A stretch of DNA of 41,303 nt from Candidatus Margulisiibacteriota bacterium (GTDB lineage Bacteria; Margulisbacteria; Riflemargulisbacteria; GWF2-35-9). The stretch covers positions 1 through 41,303 of the forward strand of contig JAQURL010000018.1 of the NCBI GenBank assembly GCA_028715625.1. Direction: 5' to 3'. Numbering within the stretch: position 1 is the first letter of the stretch; every line of letters begins with the position of its first letter. Made by a program: the position numbers and the translations under genes. This document shows, piece by piece, positions 6,795 to 15,960 of this stretch. Below the pieces are notes generated by a model. That model was given only the letters and a program-made list of their open reading frames with translations. It ran no database searches and was not told the origin of the DNA.

Positions 6795-8549
6795 TTAAAA
6801 AATAGTACCCCATTGAGGACTTACGGCAAACGCCGAGTTTATAAGTCCAACATGAGAATACGCTTGTGGAAAGTTGCCTATCTGGTTGTGCATATCCGGA
6901 TTGTAATGCTCGGAATACAGCTGAAGATGATTGCCGGACTTAATAACTTCCTGCATATATTGTACCGCGCGTTCGTGGTCACCAATTATTTCCAATGCCT
7001 GTATAAGCCAGAAAGAACAAATAAGGAACGCGGAAGAAGGTTTTCCAAAATCGTCAATGCGCTGATAACGATATAAATAAGGATTTTCCTTTGTCCTGGA
7101 AAACTTCAATTCTTTCTCTATTGCATAAACTGTAGTCCGGCATAATTCCTTATCCGGATAACCTAAAATCGGAAAAAGCAGAAGTGACGCGTCCAGAGAA
7201 CGATCCCTGGCGCTATTATAAACAACACCTTGATGTACAGTCTTTCTGATCTGCTCAATAATATACTCCAATTTGGCATCTATCTTTAAAGATATATCTC
7301 CAACAGACTGCTGGATACGATAGAGCCGGCTCAGACCGGCCCAACTCATTAACAGACTGAAAGTGTGAACCTGCTTGTTATTGCGTAATTCCCAGATACC
7401 GGCGTCAGGTTTATCCAAATTGATTTCGATTGAATTTACAAGTTTTCTGATAAGTGACAAATGATCTTTTGTACGAAGATGATGAAACCGTTCGTCAAAA
7501 AAAATAGGGGTTAATACCAGCATCATTTCACCATATACATCATTTTGTATCTGATTAGCTGCTTCATTATTGGAACGAACCGGTATGGAATTTTGATAAC
7601 CGCTCCAGTTATCATGGCTGAATTCCGGCAAAGGAAGTGTTTGATCGAGTTTGTAAACAGGGCTCAAAATATCATTGGACTGAGCTATATCTAAAAAATA
7701 TTTAAGGAACCCTTCCATTTCTTCATAATGTCCTAATGAACGAAAAGCTGTTATGGTAAAATAAGCGTCCCTCAGCCAGCAATATCGATAATCCCAATTA
7801 CGCTGTCCTCCAATTTCTTCCGGCAAACTGGTTGTTACAGAGGCTAAAATCGCTCCGGTGTCCTCAAAACAATGTAGCTTCAGGGCCAAGGCAGAACGTA
7901 TGGTTTGCTCTTGAAATAATGTTGGAATGCTTGTTTGTTTAACCCACATCAGCCAATAATGCCTGGTTTGTTCCAGAAAGCTGACCGATACCCTGGCCAG
8001 ATCGTCTTCCAGTCCATGACCCCAGGTAAGGGCAAAATAAAGAGTTTCTCTTAAATAATATGGTTTTGACTCAATCAGGTAAGTCATAGGCATGTTCGAA
8101 GTAAGTCGCAGCTGTTCTCCTCTTATAGCAAAATAAATATGGCTGTTTCCCCTGATCCTTTCGGCCGGCTGTTTGTCCCAACCATTTACAGGGCTACATT
8201 TTATGCTGATCCGCGGTGTTCCGGATATGGGTGTGACTATGCGAAAAAAAGACAGGGGACGATATATACGTCCATACTGATTAAATCTGGGACAAAAATC
8301 AGTAATTTTATATTGACTGCCATCCCCGAGTGTTACAACTGTTTCCAAAATATTGGTATTTAAAATGTATTGTTGACTTGTTTCTACAACTTCGTTTGCA
8401 TCAACGGTAAAACTCCCCCCGTCCGGATCAAGGATAGAACCGAAAACAGGAGGGCTGTCAGGCCTCGGCAGGCAAAGCCAATCTAATGATCCATACGTAC
8501 TTACCAGTGCGGATATATTACAGTTACCGATTAATCCGTAGTTGTACAT
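6795..8549 (-). CDS. GH15 glycoside hydrolase, glucoamylase or trehalase
   Basis: A 584-aa enzyme of the COG3387 type: an N-terminal beta-sandwich (from GLIGNCNISALVSTYGSLDW), then an (alpha/alpha)6 barrel. GGQRNWDYRYCWLRDAYF (around residues 250-267) is the conserved substrate-site block, and NEAANQIQNDVYGE is the second family block. These inverting enzymes release glucose from alpha-glucosides, and several bacterial members are trehalases. Divergence from otsA-otsB 48 bp away makes trehalose or a storage glucan the likely substrate. There is no signal peptide, so it is cytoplasmic. TAGAAT ends seven bases before the ATG, predicting a leaderless mRNA. Confidence 0.88.
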   Translation of the reverse strand: MYNYGLIGNCNISALVSTYGSLDWLCLPRPDSPPVFGSILDPDGGSFTVDANEVVETSQQYILNTNILETVVTLGDGSQYKITDFCPRFNQYGRIYRPLSFFRIVTPISGTPRISIKCSPVNGWDKQPAERIRGNSHIYFAIRGEQLRLTSNMPMTYLIESKPYYLRETLYFALTWGHGLEDDLARVSVSFLEQTRHYWLMWVKQTSIPTLFQEQTIRSALALKLHCFEDTGAILASVTTSLPEEIGGQRNWDYRYCWLRDAYFTITAFRSLGHYEEMEGFLKYFLDIAQSNDILSPVYKLDQTLPLPEFSHDNWSGYQNSIPVRSNNEAANQIQNDVYGEMMLVLTPIFFDERFHHLRTKDHLSLIRKLVNSIEINLDKPDAGIWELRNNKQVHTFSLLMSWAGLSRLYRIQQSVGDISLKIDAKLEYIIEQIRKTVHQGVVYNSARDRSLDASLLLFPILGYPDKELCRTTVYAIEKELKFSRTKENPYLYRYQRIDDFGKPSSAFLICSFWLIQALEIIGDHERAVQYMQEVIKSGNHLQLYSEHYNPDMHNQIGNFPQAYSHVGLINSAFAVSPQWGTIF

Positions 8550-8556
8550 TTTTTTA

Positions 8557-8562
8557 ATTCTA
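8557..8562 (-). promoter_or_regulatory. -10 box of the GH15 gene
   Basis: Minus-strand TAGAAT (8562-8557) ends seven bases before ATG 8549. It lies in the 47-bp divergent spacer shared with otsA. Confidence 0.5.
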
Positions 8563-8580
8563 CTGCATATGAAATCTAAA

Positions 8581-8589
8581 TGCTATAAT
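8581..8589 (+). promoter_or_regulatory. Extended -10 box of otsA
   Basis: TGCTATAAT is an extended -10 element ending seven bases before ATG 8597, so the otsA message is predicted to start at its AUG. The -35 area is poor, as expected for an extended -10 promoter. Confidence 0.65.
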
Positions 8590-8596
8590 ATTTTTT

Positions 8597-10849
8597 ATGA
8601 AAAATCTTTTTCGATTTTCCGTACCATTAATTTTAACTATTATTTTAATGGCTATTCTTGTAACTCCTATTATTGACTCTCTTACGATCAACTGGTTTAA
8701 GCGAGATCTGGATATTCGCGCTCGGCTTATTACAAATACCGCAACCAACTCTATTATAAGTCAAATAAATAATCAGGACATCCGGTATCTGCAACAGTAT
8801 CTGGAAAGGCTTACGCAGGATGAAAGACTTTATGCGCTAGGGATATACACCTCTAACGATAAATATTTAATAGGCACAAAATATCTTTCCAAACCCTTAA
8901 AAAAACTAACATATAAACAAATAAGTTCCTTCAAATCGCATATTATTATTGAAAACAACATACCTTATTATCTTTCCATGATTCCGATTATGTATGAACA
9001 AACCCTGCTGGGACATTTGTTGTTGGTACATAACATAAGCTTTATCTATACTCGCTCAAATGAAACAAAACTGTATATGATTATATTCCTTGTCGGTTTG
9101 GGCCTGCTGATTTCATTCATTACTGTTTTTATAGCTCATCTCAGCTGGAAAGGCTGGATGCAAACATTCAGAGAATTTCTAAAAGGTGAGTTATTTTTAT
9201 CACCGCTGGGACAGGTTAAAACCGATGAACTTAAACCGGTTGTCAAGGAATTGTGGGACATGGTGAAACGTCTGGATACTAACCAGCGCATACGGGATGT
9301 GAACCTTATGAGCTGGACACCGGAAGTACTCAAAGATATATTAAACCGGGAATTACAGGGAGATGAAGTAATTGTTGTATCCAACCGCGAACCCTTTATA
9401 CATCATCGTAATGAAAACAATGAGGTAGAGGTACGCTATCCGGCAAGCGGTGTGGTTACGGCACTGGACCCGGTAATGCAGGCCTGCTCAGGTATATGGG
9501 TTGCCCATGGAAGCGGTAATGCCGACAAAGACTTCGTTGATAAACATGATTGTATTCGTGTACCTCCTGACAATCCCAAGTATGTTCTCCGTCGGGTATG
9601 GTTAACCGAAGAGGAAGAACAGGGCTATTATTATGGGTTTTCAAATGACGGTTTATGGCCCTTGTGTCATATAGCACATACACGACCCAATTTTCGTCAG
9701 CACGACTGGGAAATGTACAAACGGGTTAACATCAAGTTTGCGAAAGCGGTTATCAGACAATCCAAAACCGATGATCCCATTATTCTGATCCAAGACTACC
9801 ACTTTGCTTTATTACCACAGCTTCTCAGTAAGAGGTTACCGAAAGCAACTATTATAACCTTCTGGCATATTCCCTGGCCGAACCCGGAAGATTTTGGAAT
9901 ATGTCCATGGAAGGAAGAAATACTGGAAGGTCTTTTGGGAAGCACTATCATAGGGTTTCACACTCATTTTCATTGTAATAACTTTATAGATACTATCGAC
10001 CGGAATCTTGAAGCACGCATCGATCGTGAACATCTCACTGTTACATATAATAAAAAAGCCACTGCCATACAGGCCTACCCCATCTCTATTGAATGGCCCA
10101 ATCACTGGGCTGCCAATCAGGCTTCAATTGCTGATTGTCGAAAAACGTTAAGGGAGAAAGAATCGCTATCACCGGACCATATTGTGGGCCTTGGAGTGGA
10201 CAGGCTTGATTATACAAAAGGAATTAACGAACGTTTCAACGCTATCGAACGTTTTTTTGAAATCCACCCGGAATGGCTGGGGCGCTTTAGTTTTATCCAG
10301 ATTGCGGCACCTTCCAGATCTTCTCTGTCTTCCTATTCGCAATTCCAGAAGCAAATAAAAGATAATGCCGAAAGAATAAACACCAGATTTTCAAACGCGA
10401 AAAAACCGCCCATTATTCTAAAAATAGAGCATTATTCTCCGGAACAGGTTTATACCTATTACCGCGGTTCTGAAATTTGTTTCATCAGCAGCCTGCATGA
10501 CGGAATGAATCTGGTGGCAAAGGAATATGTGTCTGCCCGCAATGATGAACAAGGTGTACTGATTTTAAGCAGTTTTACCGGCGCTTCAAGGGAACTGCTG
10601 GAAGCGCTGATTGTAAATCCCTATGACTCTAATGAATGCGCCAGAGCACTTTATATTGCCTTAACCATGTCCCAGGAAGAACAACGTAACCGTATGAGAA
10701 GCATGAGGGCTTATATTCAGGAGAATAATGTTTTCCGCTGGGCAGGAAGAATGCTCATGGATGCCGCCAGAATACGTCAACGTAATCGTGTATTCGGTAC
10801 AGTAAAACGATTGGAGAATATAGAACGAACTCATGTACTATCTGTTTAA
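8597..10849 (+). CDS. otsA: Membrane sensor-fused trehalose-6-phosphate synthase
   Basis: Residues about 250-740 form a GT20 trehalose-6-phosphate synthase, which joins UDP-glucose (or ADP-glucose) to glucose-6-phosphate. Seen are SNREPF at 262-267, GVDRLDYTKGI and the nucleotide-sugar loop DGMNLVAKEYVSARN. Ahead of it is an unusual 240-residue extension: TM1 at about 8-30, an extracytoplasmic segment of about 125 residues, TM2 at about 158-181, and a HAMP-like helical linker. That layout is typical of sensor kinases, so synthase activity may be tied to an external cue at the membrane. Plain OtsA is about 470 aa. The otsB start overlaps its 3' end by 17 nt. Confidence 0.92.
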   Translation: MKNLFRFSVPLILTIILMAILVTPIIDSLTINWFKRDLDIRARLITNTATNSIISQINNQDIRYLQQYLERLTQDERLYALGIYTSNDKYLIGTKYLSKPLKKLTYKQISSFKSHIIIENNIPYYLSMIPIMYEQTLLGHLLLVHNISFIYTRSNETKLYMIIFLVGLGLLISFITVFIAHLSWKGWMQTFREFLKGELFLSPLGQVKTDELKPVVKELWDMVKRLDTNQRIRDVNLMSWTPEVLKDILNRELQGDEVIVVSNREPFIHHRNENNEVEVRYPASGVVTALDPVMQACSGIWVAHGSGNADKDFVDKHDCIRVPPDNPKYVLRRVWLTEEEEQGYYYGFSNDGLWPLCHIAHTRPNFRQHDWEMYKRVNIKFAKAVIRQSKTDDPIILIQDYHFALLPQLLSKRLPKATIITFWHIPWPNPEDFGICPWKEEILEGLLGSTIIGFHTHFHCNNFIDTIDRNLEARIDREHLTVTYNKKATAIQAYPISIEWPNHWAANQASIADCRKTLREKESLSPDHIVGLGVDRLDYTKGINERFNAIERFFEIHPEWLGRFSFIQIAAPSRSSLSSYSQFQKQIKDNAERINTRFSNAKKPPIILKIEHYSPEQVYTYYRGSEICFISSLHDGMNLVAKEYVSARNDEQGVLILSSFTGASRELLEALIVNPYDSNECARALYIALTMSQEEQRNRMRSMRAYIQENNVFRWAGRMLMDAARIRQRNRVFGTVKRLENIERTHVLSV

Positions 10850-11579
10850 TCCGAAAAAAAAAATACCGGACCCAGTGTTCCTGAATAATACTTTATATGC
10901 ATTTGATTATGACGGAACGTTAGCAAAAATTAATCCATCTATTGATAAGGCATTCATGAGTCCAAAAACCAGTCAACTATTCGCCAGGCTCGTAAAACAT
11001 TTCCCTGTAGCTGTAATTTCAGGAAGATCGGTCGCTGAATTGAAGCAACTGCTACCGGTAAAACCATGTTATTTGATAGGACATCATGGATTGGAGACAG
11101 GTCATCAGGCGGATGAAACTGCTGATCAGTACCGTTCTATAGTATTAGATTGGTTTCATGAACTGAATTTACAACTTAAAGAAATTAAGAATATAACAAT
11201 CGAAAAAAAGGATTTTACTCTGGCCATCCATTATAGGAACTCCGGGATAAAGGAAAAAGAACGACGTTTAATAAATAAAGTAATACATGAACTTAAACCG
11301 GAACCAAATATCATTAAAGGGAAAAAAATATTTAACATGCTGCCAACAAAAAATGTAAATAAAGGCACCGCCCTGCTCAGTCTTAAAAAAGAACAGGGAT
11401 ACAAGCATATTTTCTTTATAGGTGACGATATTACGGATGAAAGCGTTTTTGCCCTGTCGGATAGCCAGGTAATCAGTATCAGAGTTGGCAAAAAAAACTC
11501 CTCAAAAGCACAATATTATCTAAAAAACCAATCGGAGATTAATAAATATCTCTCTATGATCATCAATTCCCTGCATTAA
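10833..11579 (+). CDS. otsB: Trehalose-6-phosphate phosphatase
   Basis: A 248-aa HAD-superfamily phosphatase that converts trehalose-6-phosphate to trehalose. FDYDGTLA near residue 29 carries the nucleophile Asp and the acid/base Asp. VISGRS is motif II, and FFIGDDITDESVF near the C-terminus holds the Mg-binding Asp residues with the OtsB-type GDDxTDE signature. ATG 10833 overlaps the otsA tail, so the pair is translationally coupled and makes trehalose in two steps. The length is normal for bacterial OtsB. Confidence 0.93.
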   Translation: MYYLFNPKKKIPDPVFLNNTLYAFDYDGTLAKINPSIDKAFMSPKTSQLFARLVKHFPVAVISGRSVAELKQLLPVKPCYLIGHHGLETGHQADETADQYRSIVLDWFHELNLQLKEIKNITIEKKDFTLAIHYRNSGIKEKERRLINKVIHELKPEPNIIKGKKIFNMLPTKNVNKGTALLSLKKEQGYKHIFFIGDDITDESVFALSDSQVISIRVGKKNSSKAQYYLKNQSEINKYLSMIINSLH

Positions 11580-11580
11580 T

Positions 11581-11594
11581 GGGCCAAAAAGCCC
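11581..11594 (+). terminator. Short GC hairpin after otsB
   Basis: GGGC, loop CAAAAA and GCCC follow the otsB stop directly, with a U-rich but interrupted tail (TTCTGCTCTTG). The terminator is weak. Confidence 0.4.
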
Positions 11595-11661
11595 TTCTGC
11601 TCTTGTAAATCAAAATACAGTCCGGATTTCTTTATCAGTTTATCAACTTTTACACCTGCGC

Positions 11662-11667
11662 TATAAT
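11662..11667 (+). promoter_or_regulatory. -10 box of the hemolysin-III gene
   Basis: TATAAT ends seven bases before ATG 11675, predicting a leaderless transcript. Confidence 0.55.
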
Positions 11668-11674
11668 AAATATT

Positions 11675-12313
11675 ATGGGTCTCAGAGAACCTATGAACGG
11701 TATATTGCACATGATCGGCGCGGCACTGGCCATACCGGCCTTATTACTGCTGGTTTTTTTCAGCCGGGGATCGGCTTTGAAAATAATATCCTTTGCTATT
11801 TACGGTTTATCACTGTTTCTGCTTTACCTTTTCAGTACCCTGCACCATTGCCTTCCCAGGGCTGCCGGTGGCAAGGGGCAAGTTTTTCGTAAACTTGACC
11901 ACCTGGCCATTTACGCATTGATAGCCGGTACATACACGCCCTTCTGCCTGCTCGTAATGAAAGGCTTGGGTGGCTGGATTATCTTTACAGTAATCTGGCT
12001 GATCGCCATAGCGGCAATCTCAGTACAGGCGGTTTTTATCAACCTGCCCCGCAGTTTGACAACAACAGGTTATATATTGATGGGCTGGCTTGTAGTCCTG
12101 AACCTGCCGGCCTTACTCAAAAACCTGCCTCTGGGAGGTTTATTGTGGTTACTGGCCGGAGGAATTATCTATTCTGTAGGTGGAGTAATCTACGCCTTAA
12201 AAAAGCCGCGGGTCTTCAGTTGGCTGGGGTTTCATGAACTCTGGCATTTTTTTGTGCTGGGTGGGTCTGCCTGCCATTTCATAGCTTTGTTTTTCTACGT
12301 GGCCCTTAGGTAA
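11675..12313 (+). CDS. Hemolysin-III/PAQR-family membrane protein
   Basis: A 212-aa integral membrane protein with seven predicted segments. Family marks are EPMNGILHMIGAALAIPALL at the start, FSTLHHCLPR with the paired His in the second segment, LDHLAIYALIAGTYTPFCL in the middle, and the C-terminal FHELWHFFVLGGSACHF. Together the His/Asp residues form the putative metal site of PAQR proteins. Members are linked to membrane homeostasis; the old haemolysin name is not a reliable function. It converges on the ATP-grasp gene, overlapping it by 8 nt. Confidence 0.9.
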   Translation: MGLREPMNGILHMIGAALAIPALLLLVFFSRGSALKIISFAIYGLSLFLLYLFSTLHHCLPRAAGGKGQVFRKLDHLAIYALIAGTYTPFCLLVMKGLGGWIIFTVIWLIAIAAISVQAVFINLPRSLTTTGYILMGWLVVLNLPALLKNLPLGGLLWLLAGGIIYSVGGVIYALKKPRVFSWLGFHELWHFFVLGGSACHFIALFFYVALR

Positions 12314-13304
12314 CAGTTTCAGGGAACAAGAGGTCTACAACCGGTTTCAGCACATTTCTGGACTGCCCGTTACCCGGAAGAGTATGCAAGGAAAATCCAG
12401 GCCTGTGATTAATTTCCAGGACCGAATAATTGGATGCGACAGCCTGGGCTCCGGGGTCTTTTATCAATAAATCAATACCGGTAAATCCCAAATCAGGAAA
12501 AAGACGCAAAATATCATGAGCTACACTGATATAGGAAGGATGAATTTCGTCAGTAACATCTTCACACCAGCCGCCAGAGCCGACATTGGAATTAAATCTT
12601 AACACAAGCTCCTCGCCATCTGCCAGAACATCACTGATTTTATGTTTTTGTTTGCTTAGGGCCCGCACTGCTTCAATGTCCTTGATATAAATGTCGCATA
12701 AGCAGGTATTTCTGGGGTTCAAACGTTTATAATTTTCTTTTTCAATTAAATCAATGATACTGAGCTTGCCATCTCCTGTAATTCTGGGGCAAGTTCGTTT
12801 AATAACCGCTGTGTAGCCTGAGGATGTAACAAAAAACCTGTAATCATCCTGATCGCGTAGATATTTTTCCACCAGGATTACAGGCAAATTATTTTTACGT
12901 ATTTCCTCAAAACAAATAATAAAATCCTCTCTGCTTTCGATATTGCAATAAACATGATAGCCTCCTTCGCTGATGTTGGGCTTTACCACCACAGGAAATT
13001 TTAAGGTATTCTGAGCATAATAGAGGGCCAGGTCCTGGCGATCGGATTCAAATATTCTGCTTTCCGGCACCGGGAATTTTTTTTCTTTTAAAAACACATT
13101 GGTAAAATACTTGTCTCCGAACAAATTGATATATTGTGAGGGTACCAGACGGCTGTCGCAATTCACCAGCAGCTCAATGTGTTTATCAAATCTGGCCTCG
13201 ACAATGTCTGTGTCCGGAATATAACTGAGCTGTATATTACGCTCCTGAAGCTCTCGCAGCAGTAATTGAAAATTAAAATGCAGGTTAGGTGGTATGGGCT
13301 GCAT
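12306..13304 (-). CDS. ATP-grasp ligase of cyanophycin-synthetase/GshF type
   Basis: A 332-aa ATP-grasp enzyme. PVVVKPNISEGGYHVY (about residues 106-121) is the ATP-binding Lys and glycine loop, and YLRDQDDYRFFV, TGDGKLSI and the N-x-S-GG element follow. VLEINHRPGFSLHTLP near the C-terminus supplies metal ligands. The closest pattern is the ligase half of cyanophycin synthetase and of GshF, which activates a carboxylate and joins it to an amine. The substrate is unknown. The frame opens earlier at 13367, but the ATG at 13304 has AGGA upstream and starts where homology begins. It overlaps the radical SAM gene by 20 nt, so the two are coupled and probably act on one molecule. Confidence 0.82.
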   Translation of the reverse strand: MQPIPPNLHFNFQLLLRELQERNIQLSYIPDTDIVEARFDKHIELLVNCDSRLVPSQYINLFGDKYFTNVFLKEKKFPVPESRIFESDRQDLALYYAQNTLKFPVVVKPNISEGGYHVYCNIESREDFIICFEEIRKNNLPVILVEKYLRDQDDYRFFVTSSGYTAVIKRTCPRITGDGKLSIIDLIEKENYKRLNPRNTCLCDIYIKDIEAVRALSKQKHKISDVLADGEELVLRFNSNVGSGGWCEDVTDEIHPSYISVAHDILRLFPDLGFTGIDLLIKDPGAQAVASNYSVLEINHRPGFSLHTLPGNGQSRNVLKPVVDLLFPETVT

Positions 13305-14295
13305 ATTCCATCCTGTTTTCCAGATTATCAAATTCGAATGCTTCCAGGGCCTGACCACAGGCGACATTATATTTAATCTCTTCGTCTATGGCCGGTGCGT
13401 ATGCATAGGCAATTCCCAGATGATTCAGTTGTTCGATAATTTTTTTCAGTTCACTACTGCTCAAAGGTTTCTTGGCTATTATGTCTTCGGTTTTCAATAG
13501 TCCCTCGTACATATGCACACCTTTTACAATATTCCACGGAGACAACCTGACCCAGAATTGTTCTTTTGATAAACGGTCAGTCAAATCTTTAAAATTATAT
13601 TCAAATCCTTTAAATAATATAAAATTTAAGGAAAGCTTTTTTTTAAACTTCTTATAATATAAACCGGTAAAATCGGCGATCTCGGGAATAGTTAATAATG
13701 TTCCTCCCATTTTTTGTCTAAATAACGCTTCCCTCTGCCTGTCGCTGGTGGAATGTACGCTAATTTGCAAATCGGTCGCATTCATCACCTGCGGATGGTC
13801 CAACAACCGGTTAATATTTCGTTTTATACCGCAGGTACTTAGACCGAAGATAACATTGGGAAAGCGCTGTTGTAAGGCATACATAGCTTTCAAGACATTG
13901 TCTGAATTTAATAACGGTTCACCCATCCGGGTAAATAAGATTCTGAACTCATTAGTACAAACAGGATCAGGGTGACGATTATTGCTTACTCCTTCCTGGA
14001 TGAGAAACTCCACCTGCTCAACAATCTCCTCAGCGGACAGATGCTTTATAAAGGATTGTCGGGAAGCGCAGAAAGAACAGGTCATGGGGCAGCCGGCCAT
14101 AGTGCAGATTGTCATCACACGCTTCTTGATATCCGAAGGATTTTGAAAATCAGCGAACCTGTAAGGGCGAGTCCCGGGAGCTGTTTCCCGGCTCATAAAT
14201 ACATCCCCCAACTCCAGCAGTGTATTATGACCGGTAAAATTTGCCAGATATGTCTGACCGCAGGCCAGGTTCAGTTGTTTAACTTTTTGTAACAT
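13285..14295 (-). CDS. RlmN/Cfr-like radical SAM enzyme
   Basis: A 336-aa radical SAM protein. CPMTCSFC gives the cluster cysteines C69, C73 and C76, FTRMGEPLLN is the SAM-binding GEP block, and YNVACGQAL near the C-terminus keeps the Cys (about C313) that carries the methyl group in RlmN and Cfr. It therefore has the parts for methyl-synthase chemistry, but the surrounding sequence differs clearly from housekeeping RlmN (for example no SSQVGC before the cluster). It is coupled to the ATP-grasp ligase, which speaks for a peptide or small-molecule substrate rather than rRNA, though this is inference. A paralogue lies at 27487-28427. Confidence 0.85.
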   Translation of the reverse strand: MLQKVKQLNLACGQTYLANFTGHNTLLELGDVFMSRETAPGTRPYRFADFQNPSDIKKRVMTICTMAGCPMTCSFCASRQSFIKHLSAEEIVEQVEFLIQEGVSNNRHPDPVCTNEFRILFTRMGEPLLNSDNVLKAMYALQQRFPNVIFGLSTCGIKRNINRLLDHPQVMNATDLQISVHSTSDRQREALFRQKMGGTLLTIPEIADFTGLYYKKFKKKLSLNFILFKGFEYNFKDLTDRLSKEQFWVRLSPWNIVKGVHMYEGLLKTEDIIAKKPLSSSELKKIIEQLNHLGIAYAYAPAIDEEIKYNVACGQALEAFEFDNLENRMEYAAHTT

Positions 14296-14301
14296 TATTA
14301 A

Positions 14302-14307
14302 ATAATA
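14302..14307 (-). promoter_or_regulatory. Possible -10 box of the radical SAM/ATP-grasp pair
   Basis: Minus-strand TATTAT ends six bases before ATG 14295, the same layout as the leaderless genes elsewhere. It would let the pair be expressed separately from the macro-domain gene that ends 39 bp upstream. Confidence 0.35.
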
Positions 14308-14334
14308 TCATAATAACCGCGCCGATTTAATACG

Positions 14335-15882
14335 CTAATATGATTTTTTGTAGGTGGGTGAGGTGATAGGCGTATTTTTTTCAGCCTTTTCTGCTCGTAA
14401 CCGTTGTTTTTCTGCTTCATCTGTCATAGCTTCTGCCTGCCGTTTTAATTTGAGCATTCTCTGCTGCAAACTGCTTATTTCATCATCTTTTTGTCTGGTC
14501 TCCTGCTGAAGTGCCCTTAAAGCTTCCTCATATTTAACCTGTAAAGCATCAAATTCTCTTTGATCAACAAGTTTTTTATTTATCCGGTCTACGCAGGCAC
14601 GGATTTTTTTACAATCTTCTATATAATCTTTAGCTTTAGCTACTTGATCATTTAACTTGCCGAACTTGGGATTGTCCGCTGCTATTTTTTTGGATGAACG
14701 CTGATTAATAGCCTCAACCTGTTTATGAATGGTCGTCTCAATTTTACCTACACCGGCTTCCAGCTTGCGGATCTGATCATCCAGTTCATGCCTGTATCTG
14801 CTCACAGCTTCATTCAGCGCAGTTTCAAATTCACCGTCATCAATTTCCAGTTGAGATATGGATTTAATAAAATTCTTCAAAAATTCTTTAGACAAAGCAA
14901 GATCGGGATTAGCCTGCGACGCCTGTAAAAGTTTGGAGGTAATGTCTATTTTTAACTTATTGGCTTCTTCTTCATCAAGCATGCCAAAAAATACCCCGCC
15001 AACTTCCTCCATCATATCCAGAACTACTTTTTTTGCTACAGTGAATTCCGGTCTTAAATCGCCCTGTTTACGCATCATGTTCCAAAAATTTCCATAAAGG
15101 GCTTCAATAAACAAATAGTGTGCTTTTGCTCCATAGGCAGTGGTCGCGATCTTGTCTTCTATTGCCTTCATTTTTCTGGAATGGTCGATAATCTCTTTGG
15201 GACTTAATAACTTGCCGTCTTTATCTTTCTGAAAAACAATAATGGCGATCTTCTTCAGGGTCTGCTGACCGTCCCTAGAGCTCATAAACCGACTAATACC
15301 TGCAAGCATGGCTTCCGCAGATTCCTGCGCTGAAAGCGCGCCCTCAACTCCGGTATTAATGGCGGGAAAGGCTATAGACTGCAAGCCTGCCCTGTCTGCT
15401 GTATCCAAAGCGTTATATACAGCCTCCACTGTAATATCATAGGCAATATCAGGAGCTGCCTGCGCGGTTACTACATGAATAAAAGCTTTAGGCTGATGGG
15501 TGGAAAATCCACTGGAAATGTGCGCATAACCATAGTTTGTTCCGGTAGTGTCTAAAATCTGTTGAAAATTGTCTCTGGCGGCAAGCACCACGGATTCTTC
15601 ACCTGATTTTTTGGCGCGGTCCAGCACCCCTTTGGCCACACCACCTTTAGAAACCTGATAATCAAATTCAGGAATAGCCCAGGCATCTATAGTATCGGCA
15701 ATCGTAATATCCCCGATAGCAATGGCAATTTCCATACCGCCATCCAGTTTTTCCGAGGTTACGTTATAAAACTTTCTACTACCTGCTTTAATATTCTGCA
15801 GGCTTTTAGCCAGTTCACCGGGCTCCTGATAACTATATTTCAGGTTACCTGCCTGATAATCGTTGATTATCTTTTCAAACAC
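14335..15882 (-). CDS. Macro-domain protein with C-terminal coiled coil
   Basis: A 515-aa cytoplasmic protein. Residues about 50-230 form a macro domain, the fold that binds ADP-ribose or related NAD metabolites: IAIGDIT (54-60), the GGVAKG loop (80-85) and AFPAINTGVEG (171-181). The usual NAAN motif after GDIT is replaced by AIPEF, so the catalytic Asn of ADP-ribosyl hydrolases is missing and it may only sense ligand. Residues about 340-510 are a long charged coiled coil. GTG 15882 has GGGAG upstream. It is the last gene of the SLOG-VWA-AAA operon, 78 bp after the ATPase. Function is unknown; it may bring an ADP-ribose signal to the ATPase. Confidence 0.82.
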   Translation of the reverse strand: MFEKIINDYQAGNLKYSYQEPGELAKSLQNIKAGSRKFYNVTSEKLDGGMEIAIAIGDITIADTIDAWAIPEFDYQVSKGGVAKGVLDRAKKSGEESVVLAARDNFQQILDTTGTNYGYAHISSGFSTHQPKAFIHVVTAQAAPDIAYDITVEAVYNALDTADRAGLQSIAFPAINTGVEGALSAQESAEAMLAGISRFMSSRDGQQTLKKIAIIVFQKDKDGKLLSPKEIIDHSRKMKAIEDKIATTAYGAKAHYLFIEALYGNFWNMMRKQGDLRPEFTVAKKVVLDMMEEVGGVFFGMLDEEEANKLKIDITSKLLQASQANPDLALSKEFLKNFIKSISQLEIDDGEFETALNEAVSRYRHELDDQIRKLEAGVGKIETTIHKQVEAINQRSSKKIAADNPKFGKLNDQVAKAKDYIEDCKKIRACVDRINKKLVDQREFDALQVKYEEALRALQQETRQKDDEISSLQQRMLKLKRQAEAMTDEAEKQRLRAEKAEKNTPITSPTYKKSY

Positions 15883-15960
15883 AACAATTCTCCCTTCAAT
15901 TTCAGGTCATTTAAACAATCTTTAAATATATCGACCGCTGTCAAAAAAAATCTCAGGCCT

